Source: RPRB01 sp035543115 (GTDB lineage Bacteria > Myxococcota > Myxococcia > Myxococcales > Myxococcaceae). Taken from it: a stretch of 64,000 bases of DNA. Position numbers and translations under genes: made by a program. The notes beneath the pieces were generated by a model. That model ran no database searches. It was not told where the DNA came from and saw nothing but the letters and a program-made list of their open reading frames with translations. Positions within the stretch are counted from its first letter, which is position 1; each line of letters begins with the position of its first letter. Positions 25,208-34,465 of the stretch are shown here, in pieces. The stretch is taken from positions 1-64,000 of the forward strand of contig DATKKF010000008.1 of assembly GCA_035543115.1 (NCBI GenBank), given 5' to 3'.

Positions 25208-25747
25208 GTGGCGCGGGCGTACAGCATGCAGGCGGTGCAGCACGCGGCCTCCCGCGCCATCGAGCTCGTCCACGCATTCCTCCTCGCCGAGGTGGCGGGC
25301 TCGCAGGTGCACGACGTCCAGGACGACCCCCGCTTCCAGCACCGCGGCGTGGACCTCCTCTGGGAATGCCCCGGCTCCGACGTCCTCGGGGTCGAGGTGA
25401 AGGGCGACCGGCAGGGCGGCCGGCGCGGGACGTACTTCCTCGAGCTGGTCTCGAACGCCGAGAAGGACACGCCGGGGTGCTTCCTCTATAGCCGGGCGGA
25501 TCTCCTCGCCTACGTCTTCCTCGACCGCCGGGAGCTGCACCTGCTCCCGCTGCCCCAGGTCCGCGCCTGGTTCCTCGCCCGCGCAAGAGAGTTCCCGCTC
25601 CGGCAGGCTCGGACGCGCATCGGCCCGGCCCAGTACACGACGGTGGGCGCCACCGTGCCCTCGCGGAGGCTCCTCTCCGAGGTCGAAGGGGCCCGGCGGG
25701 TGGAGCTCGCCGCGGTAGCGTCCAGCGCCGGGCGGACAGCGCGCTGA
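25208..25747 (+). CDS. PD-(D/E)XK nuclease-fold-like protein
   Basis: The protein has 179 residues from GTG 25208; the ATG at 25226 is an alternative. An N-terminal helix (AASRAIELVHAFLLAE) is followed by HRGVDLLWECPGSDVLGVEVKGDR. This D...(E)VK arrangement is the active-site pattern of PD-(D/E)XK nucleases (Asp on one strand, E-x-K on the next). Next come TYFLELVSNAEKDTPGCFLY and a strand RADLLAYVFLDRRELHLLPL, resembling the core of restriction-endonuclease-like folds. No partner methylase or defence gene is adjacent. It stands alone between the Yip1 unit (divergent) and the esterase gene. Confidence 0.6.
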   Translation: MARAYSMQAVQHAASRAIELVHAFLLAEVAGSQVHDVQDDPRFQHRGVDLLWECPGSDVLGVEVKGDRQGGRRGTYFLELVSNAEKDTPGCFLYSRADLLAYVFLDRRELHLLPLPQVRAWFLARAREFPLRQARTRIGPAQYTTVGATVPSRRLLSEVEGARRVELAAVASSAGRTAR

Positions 25748-25807
25748 CCCGCCCACGACGTGGCGGGGGCGTGCTAACGATGCGGGTCCAGGGGAGACGC
25801 CCGGGGA

Positions 25808-26665
25808 GTGTCTTCGATGCGCGACGTGCTGCTCGCCCTGCCGCTGCTCGCGGCCTGTTCTTCCGGGTTGGGCCTGGGGCCCGATGGCGGCCCGCCCGCC
25901 GTGACGTGCGCGTTGCAGGACGCCGGCGTCCCTTCCTCCGGATTTCCCTCGCCGGTCCCGGGGTGCAGCGCCCCCGCTGGCCCCACCGGCGTGCTGGACC
26001 TCGCCGCGCTCGGGTGGGGGAACCGGGGCGGGGTCCTGGTCGTTCCTGCGGCCCCGCCGGGGGCGCCCCTCCCGGTGGTGTTCGGATTCCACGGTGCTGA
26101 CGGCGATGGCGAGGCCGTGCGGGCCCGGCTCGCCCTGGAAGGCCCAGTCGACGGGGGAGCGATCTTCGTCTACCCCAATGCCTCTGCAGGCACCTGGGAC
26201 GTCGGCGCGGACTCCGCGGACAGCCGGCTGGTGTCCGCGCTCCTCGACCTGCTCGCGAACCGCTACTGCGTCGACCCCGCGCGGATCTACATCGCGGGAT
26301 TCAGCGCGGGGGCGGTCTTCACGCTGTACCTGGGCTGCCACGATCGCGGGACGTTCCGGGCGATGGCCGTCGTGGCCGGCACGGACGCCCGGTTCGACCG
26401 GCGGTGCTGCCAGGGGGCCCTGTCGGCGATCTTCGTCCACGGCACCCAGGACGAGGCCATCCCCTTCACCGAGGGGCGTGCCGCGCTGGCCCACCTGCTC
26501 GACCGTGACCAGTGCACCTCGACCAGCGCAGCGGACGGCCTGCACTGCGTGGCGTATGCCTGTCCGGCGGAGTACCAGGCCGATTTCTGCCAGTGGGCGG
26601 GCGACCACGACGTGCCGGACTGGGCGGGTTGGGAGATCGCCCGGTTCTTCTCGCTCCTCCCCTGA
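25808..26665 (+). CDS. Secreted poly(3-hydroxybutyrate) depolymerase/feruloyl esterase-like lipoprotein
   Basis: The protein has 285 residues from GTG 25808; the ATG at 25817 is also possible. A lipobox (LPLLAACSSG) implies lipid anchoring. The alpha/beta-hydrolase core shows the oxyanion segment VVFGFHGADGDG, the nucleophile elbow GFSAGA (about 164-169), an Asp candidate in FVHGTQDEAIPF and a His candidate in WAGDHDVPDW. This set is typical of the LpqC/PHB-depolymerase esterase family, which cleaves polyesters or feruloyl esters outside the cell. Several cysteine pairs (CVDP, CHDR, RRCCQG, CPAEYQADFC) suit an exported protein. It is convergent with the radical SAM gene, 15 bases apart. Confidence 0.78.
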   Translation: MSSMRDVLLALPLLAACSSGLGLGPDGGPPAVTCALQDAGVPSSGFPSPVPGCSAPAGPTGVLDLAALGWGNRGGVLVVPAAPPGAPLPVVFGFHGADGDGEAVRARLALEGPVDGGAIFVYPNASAGTWDVGADSADSRLVSALLDLLANRYCVDPARIYIAGFSAGAVFTLYLGCHDRGTFRAMAVVAGTDARFDRRCCQGALSAIFVHGTQDEAIPFTEGRAALAHLLDRDQCTSTSAADGLHCVAYACPAEYQADFCQWAGDHDVPDWAGWEIARFFSLLP

Positions 26666-26680
26666 GCCGGCGGGCGCTCC

Positions 26681-28225
26681 TCAGGCTGCGGGGCGCGGAG
26701 CGGGCTGCCCGTCCACCCGGGGCCACGCGGTGGACAGTCGCCGCCCGTCGGGCACCCGGGCCCGCAGCGTGGGAGTGCAGCCGCGCTCGACGAAGGCGCG
26801 CTTCCAGGCTGAGAAGTGTCCGCCGGCCCGCCACGCGTCCATCGCCGCCAACCCCGCCTCGGGCCCGCACTGCGCGAGCATGTACTCCACCCAGGCCCAC
26901 CGGGCCGAGGTGGGTCGGACCTCGGCCTTCCCCTTGAGCCCCCGGCGGAGGCGGTCCAGCCGGTCGTCGATCTCGCGGATCCCCGCGAAGGGGGCGCCAT
27001 CCAGAGGTGTGTGCCGCTTGGCGACGAAGGGCGAGACGCCGAGCGCGACCGGGAGGTGACCGGCGAGCTCCCGGGTGAAGCGGACCAGCTCGTCGACGTC
27101 GGCGTCCGTCTCCAGCGGCAGCCCCACCATCGAGTACACCTTGAGACGCTCCATCCCGGCCGCAGCGGCGAAGCGAGCGGCGCGGACCAGCTGTTCCTCC
27201 GAGTGCTTCCGGTCCACCAGGTCCCGCATCCGCTGGCTGGCCCCATCCGAGGCGACGGTGAGCACCCGGGCGCCGCCGCGGCGGAGCGTCTCCACCAGCT
27301 CGTCGGTGAGCCGGTCCGCCCGCAGCGAGGAGACGCCCACTTCCCGGCCCGAGTCCACCAGCGTCCGGAGGAGCTCGGCGATCCGCGGGTGGTCCGTCAC
27401 CGCCGCGCCGACCAGCCCCACCCGCCGCGCCACGGGCGGCACCAGGTCCAGCACGCGCTCGGGTGGAACGGTCCGCATTCCGCCGTTGGTCGTCCGCCGC
27501 ATCACGCAGTAGTGACAGCCGCGGCTGCAGCCCCGCTCCGGCTCGATGAGGAACATCGACGACAGCTCGGTGTGGGGGGTGAGGATCTGCGACCGGGCCG
27601 GAAGATGGCTGTCGTCCGCACGGGCGACGTGGAGCGAGATTCCGCCCCGGCCGGGCACCCGGAAGCCAGCCGTCCGGGACAGGCGGTCGAGGAGCGCGTC
27701 CCGGCTGGTCTCCTCCGCCAGCGCGTCGAGGAGCTGGTGGATGAGCCCGTCGGCCTCGCCCTGGACCAGCAGGTCCACGAAGGGTTCGAGCGGTTCGGGG
27801 TTGGAGAAGGTGAGCGGCCCGCCGGCGACGACCAGGGGCCAGGCGGTGCCTCGCTCCGAGGCCAGCACCGGAAGCCCGGAAAGGCTGAGGACGTCCATCA
27901 GCCCCGGCAGCTCGAGCTCGTAGGCCACCGAGAACGCCAGCACGGGGAGCTCCGCCACCGGTGTGGCGGACTCGAGGGTGAAGAGCGGGGTCCGGCTCTC
28001 CCGGAAGGCATCCACGTCGTCCGGAAGGAAGGCCCGCTCGGCAGAGGCCCCGGGGTGGGCGTGGACCTCGCGGTAGATGCTCTGGAACCCGAGTGAGCTC
28101 ATCCCCAGGTGGTAGGGGCTCGGGTAGCAGAGGGCCACGCGCAGGGGCGCCACCTTGTGCAGAGTTCCCTGCTCGTCGGCGAGCAGGGCCTGGCGGTGCG
28201 CGAGGAGGGCCCGGGGGGAAGTCAC
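26681..28225 (-). CDS. Radical SAM protein, TIGR03960-like/B12-binding-type
   Basis: The protein has 514 residues from GTG 28225. The N-terminal part (LRVALCYPSPYHLGMSSLG to SVAYELELPGLMDVLSLSGL, then VVAGGPLTFSNPEPLEPFVD) is the cobalamin-binding-like Rossmann region of class B radical SAM proteins. Its cobalamin ligand motif is not evident. The cluster motif CSRGCHYC gives C233, C237 and C240. A (beta/alpha)-type SAM domain follows (VYSMVGLPLETDADVDELV). Related proteins act in anaerobic modifications or are uncharacterised; the substrate is unknown. It is a single gene between the esterase (convergent) and the receptor operon. Confidence 0.8.
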   Translation of the reverse strand: MTSPRALLAHRQALLADEQGTLHKVAPLRVALCYPSPYHLGMSSLGFQSIYREVHAHPGASAERAFLPDDVDAFRESRTPLFTLESATPVAELPVLAFSVAYELELPGLMDVLSLSGLPVLASERGTAWPLVVAGGPLTFSNPEPLEPFVDLLVQGEADGLIHQLLDALAEETSRDALLDRLSRTAGFRVPGRGGISLHVARADDSHLPARSQILTPHTELSSMFLIEPERGCSRGCHYCVMRRTTNGGMRTVPPERVLDLVPPVARRVGLVGAAVTDHPRIAELLRTLVDSGREVGVSSLRADRLTDELVETLRRGGARVLTVASDGASQRMRDLVDRKHSEEQLVRAARFAAAAGMERLKVYSMVGLPLETDADVDELVRFTRELAGHLPVALGVSPFVAKRHTPLDGAPFAGIREIDDRLDRLRRGLKGKAEVRPTSARWAWVEYMLAQCGPEAGLAAMDAWRAGGHFSAWKRAFVERGCTPTLRARVPDGRRLSTAWPRVDGQPAPRPAA

Positions 28226-28287
28226 GAAGAAGACGAGGGCTAACGCGCTCCAGCCGCCCCGTCCAGCAGGCCCCCCGCAAAGACGAA

Positions 28288-28316
28288 CCCCGGTGACCCA
28301 CAGGGGGCCACCGGGG
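28288..28316 (-). terminator. Intrinsic terminator of the receptor/lipoprotein unit
   Basis: Perfect 8-bp arms CCCCGGTG and CACCGGGG flank a 13-base loop. The hairpin starts 19 bases after the leftward lipoprotein stop at 28335. Read leftward, it is followed by TTCGTCTTTG, moderately T-rich for this genome. Position, perfect stem and trailing Ts make this a good candidate. Confidence 0.6.
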
Positions 28317-28334
28317 CTCGGTCACTGCAATCGC

Positions 28335-29057
28335 CTACTGGACCGGCTTCCAGCCGTCGTTGCTCGGGAACTCCCCGACGAAGAAGCAGTAGCCGACGGT
28401 CGGCTTGCCCGAGGCGGCGGTCGCCCAGGCGTCCATGATGCAGTCGGTGTTGTACTTGGAGTTGATGCCCGAGGCGAAGGGCTGCGAGAACGGGTCGCAG
28501 TCCTCCTTGGTCGAGCAAGTCACCGCCGGGTTGAGTGCCTGCATCGTGTAGGCCCGGGTGCACGTCCCGTTGGTGTAGGTGACGTCACCCTTGAACTCCG
28601 TGCCGAGGTAGACCGCCGTGCTCAGGAACTGCAGGTTGGTCACCGCGAAACTCTTGGTGGCGGTCACCTGCATCGTGGTCAAGGTCGGAACGGTGCAGAG
28701 GTCACTCGCGTCCGGGAACTGCGCCGAGAAGTTGCCCTTCCCGTAGATGGCGGCGCTGGGGTTCGGCGGGCTGGGGAGCTTGGACTGCTTCGAGAACGCG
28801 ACGATGAGCCGGTTCTCGAAGGGATCGAACTGCCAGAAATCCGCGAAGACGTCCGGCGTATTCGTAGTGGTGCATCCCGTGGCGAGTGCGCCGGCCTGGC
28901 TGAACTTGACCAGATACGGCCCGTTGGCGGAGCTCTGCAACTGGCAGTCCGCCGCGGTCATGGAGCCACAACCTGTCAGGCCGAGCACTGCGGCACAGAC
29001 GAGGGTGGTGAGAACGGTGCGCGTCATGGTCCTTGGATTCCTGTGGAGGGCGTTCAT
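28335..29057 (-). CDS. Lipoprotein paired with the TonB-dependent receptor
   Basis: The protein has 240 residues. The ATG at 29057 overlaps the receptor stop (TAATG); an internal ATG at 29027 gives a shorter leader (MTRTVLTTLVCAAVLGLTGC) with the same lipobox. The mature protein is rich in Thr, Phe and paired cysteines (ADCQL, CTTTN, LCTVP, GTCTRAY, TCSTKEDCDPF, TDCIMDA, GYCFF). That points to a disulfide-bonded surface or periplasmic domain. I do not recognise the family. Being cotranslated with an Oar-like receptor, it may be an accessory lipoprotein of that receptor, as SusD-type partners are elsewhere, but no SusD similarity is seen. Confidence 0.65.
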   Translation of the reverse strand: MNALHRNPRTMTRTVLTTLVCAAVLGLTGCGSMTAADCQLQSSANGPYLVKFSQAGALATGCTTTNTPDVFADFWQFDPFENRLIVAFSKQSKLPSPPNPSAAIYGKGNFSAQFPDASDLCTVPTLTTMQVTATKSFAVTNLQFLSTAVYLGTEFKGDVTYTNGTCTRAYTMQALNPAVTCSTKEDCDPFSQPFASGINSKYNTDCIMDAWATAASGKPTVGYCFFVGEFPSNDGWKPVQ

Positions 29058-32000
29058 TAGAAGGTCACCCGCAGGCTGAACCGGAACTGGCGAACCGGCT
29101 GGTAGGCATTCGGCTGACCCCAGGCAGGGTTGACCGCCGCAACCACGGGCGTCTGGAAGGCGTCAGGAAGAACGACCTGGCCTCTGGACCCGTCCGCGTA
29201 CTTGTAGGGCTTCGGCAGGTTGCCGTTGCCCTGCCCGCAGTCCGACACGGCAGGAGGCGTGCCCGCAGCGGCCGGAGGCGGCGCGTACTGCGGGCAAACA
29301 CCGCCGAAGGTGTTCGGGATGTTGCCCGGAGTGGCGCCGATGATCGGACCGACGGCGTCTTGCGTGTACCGCTGGTCGATCTGGGTGGGCCGCTGCGAGT
29401 TGAAGATGTTGAAGGCTTCGACCGAGGCGGTCAGCACCAGGTCCTTGGTGAACCGGTAGTTGAAGTTCACCTTGCCGTCGAGGCTGGTCACCCAGGGCAG
29501 CCGGCCTGCGCTGCCGCGGACGAGCAGGTAGGCCAGACCGTCACCGTAGATCGGGTGCGCGCCGAGCGCATCGACCGGGGTGCCGGAGTTGGCGTTGAAG
29601 GAGCCACCGACGCTGATGCTGAACACCGGGTTGATCACGAACTCCTTCGCCAGGTAGACCTTGATGAAGTGGGTGATGTCGGCGCTCAGCACGCCGTCAC
29701 CGTTCAGGAGCAGGGTCTTCAGGTCGAAGTTGGCGGTGATGTTCGGGTCCAGCTGCTGCTGGTAGTTGGGGGACCAGAGGCCGTCGTAGTTACCGGTGAG
29801 GCGCGACCAGGTGTAGCTGACCTGGGCGAGCCAGAGGTCGCTGAAGGTCTTGTTCAGCGTGACCGTCACCGCGTCGTAGGTGCGCTTGGCCTTGGGGAAC
29901 GAATCCGCGATGCCCTCACCGGGGTTGCCGATGAAGTAGGTCTGACCATCGGTGTTGGACATGTCCTCCACCGTCCGCTTCAGGTTGCGGTGCGTGTAGC
30001 TGGCCCCGAGCCGGGCGTTGGGAATGATCTCGTACTCGGCGCCGGCGACGAGTTCCTCGTTCGATGGCGACTTGACGTTCGGGTCGATCGCGCTCGGGTA
30101 CGGAGCGCCGGTGACGGCCCACATGCTGCTCGGACCGGTCGGCGACACCGCCCTGACGACGTTGTTCTGGTCACACACCCTATACCCGGCGAGCGGGTCG
30201 CAGATGTGTGCGGCGCGCGGCTGAACCTCCGCAGAGAGCGAACGGTTCGCCATGTCGAGGGGGAGGTTCTCGTAGTAGATTCCGTAGTTGGCGAAGATCT
30301 TCGACCGGCCCTGCTGCGTCGGATCCCACACCACGCCAATGCGGGGGCTCCACTGGTCGTTGAGCACCAGCCGGTTGAGGCCGTCGGTGCCCTGCATCGC
30401 CAGCGCGTCGTAGCGGAGACCGAGGTTGACGGTGACCTTGTCGAGGATGCTCCAGCTGTCCTGGACGAAGCCACCGGCGATCTGCGACTTGACCTTCCGC
30501 TCGACGACGAAGTCGTTGGTGATGGTGTCGACGTCGGTGATCTTCCCGTAGCGGCGGTAGTCGTACACGTAGGTGCCGCCACCGTTCCAGTAGAGGGCGG
30601 TGCCGCCCGAGTAGGCCTGGGTGATGTCGTAGTCAGCCGCCTGGTAGTCGAAGCCGAATTTCAGCACGTGGTGGCCGAGCGCGCTGAGCAGGTAGGTGAT
30701 CACCCCGCGGCCCTGGTAGCTGTTGAGCTTGATCTGGCTGAGGAACCCGGGGCCGCCGTAGAAGTAGCCGGTGACCGGGCAGACGCCGCCGCCCGCGCTG
30801 CAGGCGGCGGTCACGCTCGCCGGTAGCGAGTGGTCGAGGTCGGTGAGCTGGCGGCTGGCCGTGGTCGGGCTGCGGACCAGGGGGACGCCGGCCTGCGTCG
30901 ACTGGTTGGTCACGTCGAAGCCCGAGCCGTCGAACGGCAGGTTGTCGTTGCTCTGGTTGTGCCAGCCACCCCGGATGTCGAGGAGCAGCTTCTTGTCCAG
31001 GAAGGAGCCGTTGTACTCGCCGATCACGTCCAGGGCGTTGGTGTTCTGGATGCCCCCGAAGACGTTGAACGTGCCGCCCGCATAGCCTGAGGCGGTCACG
31101 ATTCCGCGCGACTCGTTCTGCGGACGCAGCGGGAAGGACCCGCCGCCGCCACCGCTGGTCGGAGTGCCGATGACGGAGACGTTGAGGCGGTGGTCCTGGG
31201 TGATCTGGTAGGTGAGCTTCCCGATGTAGTTCCAGGCGTGCTCGTCACCGAACCGGCGCTGCTCCGAGTTGTTGATCGGCGTCAGGACGCCACTGGCGTC
31301 CTGGGTGTTGAAGCTCCGGGTATACGAGTAGCGGGTCGCCGAGTACTGGATGCCGGCGAAGAACCACAGCTTGTCCTTGATGATGTAGCCACCGATGGTC
31401 GCTCCGATGTCGCCGATGTTGGAGAGCGCGACGTTGGAGTTGATGACCGCGTTCTGGGTGACCACCGCCTGGGGAGCGCCGGTCAGCGCACCCGGGGTCC
31501 AGGTGCCGAACACGGCGCCGTGGAACTCGTTACCACCGCTCTTGGTGACTGCGCTGATCGCGCCGCCGGTGGTCCGGCCGTACTCGGGCATGTACCCGCC
31601 GGTGATGACGTTGACTTCGTCGAGGAACTCCGCGGTCAACGGGGTTCCATTGACGCCGTAGGCCGGGTTGTTCACCGACAGGCCGTCGATCAGGTACAGC
31701 TGCTCGGGAGACTGAGCGCCGTTGATCGCCACGCCGTAGACGTCCCCGGTCGCCTGGGGAGCGGCGAGGGCCAGTGAGTCGAACGATCGGTTCGCTCCGG
31801 CCAGACCACCGGGGCGAGCCACGGCGATGTTCCGGATGAAGTCCTGGTTGATCGTGGCACCCGTCGTGGATGAGCCGACGTCCACCACTGGCGGAGAGCC
31901 GACGACCGAGATCTCGGTCGCACCGGCAGTCTCGGGGAGCAGCTCCACATTCAGACGGAGTGTGCGGTCCGCCACCACGTCGATGCCCGTCCGGCTGAAC

Positions 32001-32287
32001 GGGCGATAGCTCTCCTTCTCGAACCTCAGGGTGTAAGTTCCCGGTGGCAGCTGCGGGATGCGGTACAGACCGGTCGAATCCGTGACCACGACTTGCTCGC
32101 CCTGCAAGCTGGGAGACGTTGCCGTGACCACCACGTCCCCGACTGGAGCCTTTGTGGCTGCGTCGACGACGTTACCCGTCAGCACCGAGGCGCCGATCTG
32201 GGCCCATGCTCCTGATCCTGCGAGCAGGGCGAGGCAGACCAGCGTCGCGCGGACATTCCTCCAGACGACTTTCTGTCTATGACTCAC
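29057..32287 (-). CDS. Oar-like TonB-dependent outer-membrane receptor
   Basis: The protein has 1076 residues. The GTG at 32287 is chosen because of Shine-Dalgarno GGAGG seven bases upstream and an immediate signal peptide (ATLVCLALLAGSGAWAQ). Residues about 35-115 form a carboxypeptidase-regulatory-like domain (LTGNVVDAATKAPVGDVVV, GLYRIPQLPPGTYTLRFEKE). The plug follows (YLIDGLSVNNPAYGVNG, YMPEYGRTTGGAISAVTKSG), then a large barrel ending in FRFSLRVTF with a terminal Phe, the usual Bam signal. This is the architecture of Myxococcus Oar and related receptors used in energised import or protein secretion. The cargo is unknown. The gene is divergent from tonB-exbB-exbD-exbD. Confidence 0.9.
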   Translation of the reverse strand: MSHRQKVVWRNVRATLVCLALLAGSGAWAQIGASVLTGNVVDAATKAPVGDVVVTATSPSLQGEQVVVTDSTGLYRIPQLPPGTYTLRFEKESYRPFSRTGIDVVADRTLRLNVELLPETAGATEISVVGSPPVVDVGSSTTGATINQDFIRNIAVARPGGLAGANRSFDSLALAAPQATGDVYGVAINGAQSPEQLYLIDGLSVNNPAYGVNGTPLTAEFLDEVNVITGGYMPEYGRTTGGAISAVTKSGGNEFHGAVFGTWTPGALTGAPQAVVTQNAVINSNVALSNIGDIGATIGGYIIKDKLWFFAGIQYSATRYSYTRSFNTQDASGVLTPINNSEQRRFGDEHAWNYIGKLTYQITQDHRLNVSVIGTPTSGGGGGSFPLRPQNESRGIVTASGYAGGTFNVFGGIQNTNALDVIGEYNGSFLDKKLLLDIRGGWHNQSNDNLPFDGSGFDVTNQSTQAGVPLVRSPTTASRQLTDLDHSLPASVTAACSAGGGVCPVTGYFYGGPGFLSQIKLNSYQGRGVITYLLSALGHHVLKFGFDYQAADYDITQAYSGGTALYWNGGGTYVYDYRRYGKITDVDTITNDFVVERKVKSQIAGGFVQDSWSILDKVTVNLGLRYDALAMQGTDGLNRLVLNDQWSPRIGVVWDPTQQGRSKIFANYGIYYENLPLDMANRSLSAEVQPRAAHICDPLAGYRVCDQNNVVRAVSPTGPSSMWAVTGAPYPSAIDPNVKSPSNEELVAGAEYEIIPNARLGASYTHRNLKRTVEDMSNTDGQTYFIGNPGEGIADSFPKAKRTYDAVTVTLNKTFSDLWLAQVSYTWSRLTGNYDGLWSPNYQQQLDPNITANFDLKTLLLNGDGVLSADITHFIKVYLAKEFVINPVFSISVGGSFNANSGTPVDALGAHPIYGDGLAYLLVRGSAGRLPWVTSLDGKVNFNYRFTKDLVLTASVEAFNIFNSQRPTQIDQRYTQDAVGPIIGATPGNIPNTFGGVCPQYAPPPAAAGTPPAVSDCGQGNGNLPKPYKYADGSRGQVVLPDAFQTPVVAAVNPAWGQPNAYQPVRQFRFSLRVTF

Positions 32288-32585
32288 CGAGACCCCTCCA
32301 ATGTGGCCGGAAAGCGGGAAAGCAGCCGCGCATGCTCCTCGGCCCCCCTCCGACCTGTCAATAGAAGTTTGCATCATCTCGGTAGACATGACGCCGAGAG
32401 GAAGGGGGGGACAGATGGACCCTTGTGCCCGTCGTGACTGCCCGGCTGTGGGAATGGCGCCAGGGTTCGGCTTGTACAACTCCCCCGTTTTGATGTAGGC
32501 GCGCCGTTTCCGGCTTCAGGGGAGACCACAGGTCCGAGCCGCACCCGCTGGCGTTGAAGGGGCGGCTCCAGGAGACAACAGACGT
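32288..32585. other. Divergent intergenic region between receptor and tonB
   Basis: This 298-base region separates the leftward receptor from the rightward tonB and should carry both promoters. I see no gene in it. The leftward side has a TTGACA element (32361-32356); the receptor Shine-Dalgarno lies at about 32295-32299. On the right, GGAGA precedes the tonB ATG. No inverted repeat strong enough to name an operator was found. Confidence 0.5.
32333..32361 (-). promoter_or_regulatory. Candidate promoter of the TonB-dependent receptor
   Basis: A perfect consensus -35 hexamer TTGACA (32361-32356, leftward) lies 69 bases upstream of the receptor start codon. The -10 region is poor: GAGCAT after an 18-base spacer is the best match. 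A weak or activator-dependent promoter is possible. Confidence 0.3.
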
Positions 32586-33290
32586 ATGTTCGATTCAGTG
32601 CTGGGCCGCGGCGTCACGCCCAAGTCCCGCTTCGGATCAGGCGCGGTCGTTTCGATCCTGCTCCATGTGGGGCTCCTGGGCTTCGCCCTGTGGTTCTCGA
32701 CCCGGCCTCCCCCCAAGGAGGACAAGGACGTGACGGTGGTGCTGAAGGTCGCGCCGCCCCCGCCGCCTCCCCCGCCGCCGCCGGCCTCGACGACCAAGAA
32801 GCACGTCGAGAAGAAGGTCCGCCCCAAGGACAAGATCATCCAGCCGAAGGAAATGCCCCAGGACAAGCCGAAGGAAGCCGACCCCAACGACGAGCCCGAG
32901 GGCGTCGAGGGCGGGGTCGCCGGCGGCGTGGTCGGTGGTGTGGTGGGCGGCGTGGTGGGTGGCGTGGTCGGAGGCCAGCTCGGCAGCACCACCCTGTCCT
33001 TCGGCGAGGGCATGACCCGGCCGGTCCTCCAGTCGAGCCCCAACGGCAAGCCCGCCCCGGACTACACCCGTGAGGCCCGCGAGGCCCGGGTGAGCGGCCT
33101 GATGATCGTCAAGTGCGTGATCACCGCCGAGGGGCGGGTGCAGAACTGCCAGATCATCAAGCCCATCCCCCACATGGAGCAGGCAGTGCTTTCCTGGCTG
33201 CAGGCGTCGCGCTACACGCCCGTCACGTACCAGGGCAAGCCGACGCAGGTCAGCTACGTCTTCAACTTCAAGCTCACCATGGCCGAGTAG
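32586..33290 (+). CDS. tonB: TonB-family energy transducer
   Basis: The protein has 234 residues. One N-terminal membrane helix (about residues 18-36, VVSILLHVGLLGFALWF, with the TonB-type histidine) is followed by a poly-proline run (57-66), a Lys/Pro linker and a run of GGVV units (109-130). The C-terminal TonB domain then reads VSGLMIVKCVITAEGRVQNC, ALSWL-like (AVLSWLQASRYTPVTYQG) and YVFNFKLTM. TonB transmits proton-motive energy from ExbB/ExbD to outer-membrane receptors. It leads a four-gene set with exbB and two exbD genes, divergent from an Oar-like receptor, so that receptor is its likely partner. Confidence 0.9.
   Translation: MFDSVLGRGVTPKSRFGSGAVVSILLHVGLLGFALWFSTRPPPKEDKDVTVVLKVAPPPPPPPPPPASTTKKHVEKKVRPKDKIIQPKEMPQDKPKEADPNDEPEGVEGGVAGGVVGGVVGGVVGGVVGGQLGSTTLSFGEGMTRPVLQSSPNGKPAPDYTREAREARVSGLMIVKCVITAEGRVQNCQIIKPIPHMEQAVLSWLQASRYTPVTYQGKPTQVSYVFNFKLTMAE
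32910..32975 (+). repeat. 12-base in-frame repeats encoding (GGVV)n in TonB
   Basis: Five near-copies of a 12-base unit (for example GGCGTGGTCGGT, GGTGTGGTGGGC, GGCGTGGTGGGT) encode GGVA/GGVV tetrapeptides at residues 109-130 of TonB. Copies differ mostly at third positions. The array forms a flexible hydrophobic spacer in the periplasmic linker, and its copy number could change by slippage in 12-base steps without breaking the frame. Confidence 0.7.
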
Positions 33291-33351
33291 CGCTCTCGGC
33301 CGAACAGGAACCCCTCTCACCGGCGCATCACGGAGGCGCAGTCCACCCACC

Positions 33352-34020
33352 ATGCAATTCACTCTCACTGACCTTTGGCACCACATGGGCCTGTTCGCGC
33401 GACTGATCGTCGCCGTGCTCGGCATCATGTCCGTCGCGTCGCTCGTGGTGATGGCCGAGCGGCTCATCGTCTTCAACCGGTCGCGCACCGAGTCGCGCAA
33501 CTTCGCCGAGAAGATGGCCAACACCCTCTCCAAGAACGACCTGATGACCGTCGCCGGGACGAAGGTCGGAGACAAGGTGGGCCACCTGGGCCGGGTGATC
33601 GGCGCGGGCCTCAACGCGCTGCGGCTGAGCACCGACAAGGACAAGGACCTCCAGGTCGAGTCGGTGGCCCGGGCGCTCGAGCGGCAGGCGCAGCGCGAGG
33701 TCCAGAGCCTGAAGCGCGGCCTCGGGCTGCTGGCCACCGTCGGCTCCACCGCTCCGTTCGTCGGTCTCCTCGGAACGGTGATGGGCATCGTGAACGCCTT
33801 CCAGTCCATGGCGCTCACCGGGTCTGGCGGTCTGGGCACCGTGTCCGCCGGTATCGCCGAGGCGCTGATCACCACCGCCTTCGGCCTCCTGGTCGCGATC
33901 CCCGCGGTGATGGCCTACAACTACCTGCAGGGCTGGGTGGACGCCCGCGCGGTGGACATCAGCGAGTCCTCCAACGAGTTCCTCGATCTCGTCGCCAAGC
34001 AGGCCGGCGGGTCGAGCTAG
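33352..34020 (+). CDS. exbB: ExbB/TolQ/MotA-family proton channel protein
   Basis: The protein has 222 residues. Three membrane segments lie at about 13-35 (GLFARLIVAVLGIMSVASLV), about 125-150 (LGLLATVGSTAPFVGLLGTV) and about 165-190 (AEALITTAFGLLVAIPAVMA). The conserved family motif STAPFVGLLGTVMGIVNAF and AEALITTAFGL are exact matches to ExbB. ExbB forms the pentameric channel around ExbD that harvests the proton gradient for TonB. It lies 61 bases after tonB and 31 bases before the first exbD. Confidence 0.93.
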   Translation: MQFTLTDLWHHMGLFARLIVAVLGIMSVASLVVMAERLIVFNRSRTESRNFAEKMANTLSKNDLMTVAGTKVGDKVGHLGRVIGAGLNALRLSTDKDKDLQVESVARALERQAQREVQSLKRGLGLLATVGSTAPFVGLLGTVMGIVNAFQSMALTGSGGLGTVSAGIAEALITTAFGLLVAIPAVMAYNYLQGWVDARAVDISESSNEFLDLVAKQAGGSS

Positions 34021-34051
34021 TCATCATCCCCGCTGACGGAGGATTCACGTC

Positions 34052-34465
<414 letters not shown>

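Noticed and set aside
29033..30826. Long open frame on the + strand opposite the TonB-dependent receptor (597 codons)
   Set aside because: It is a low-complexity Arg/Val/Asp shadow of the receptor, whose own frame has signal peptide, plug and barrel motifs; high GC keeps the antisense free of stops.
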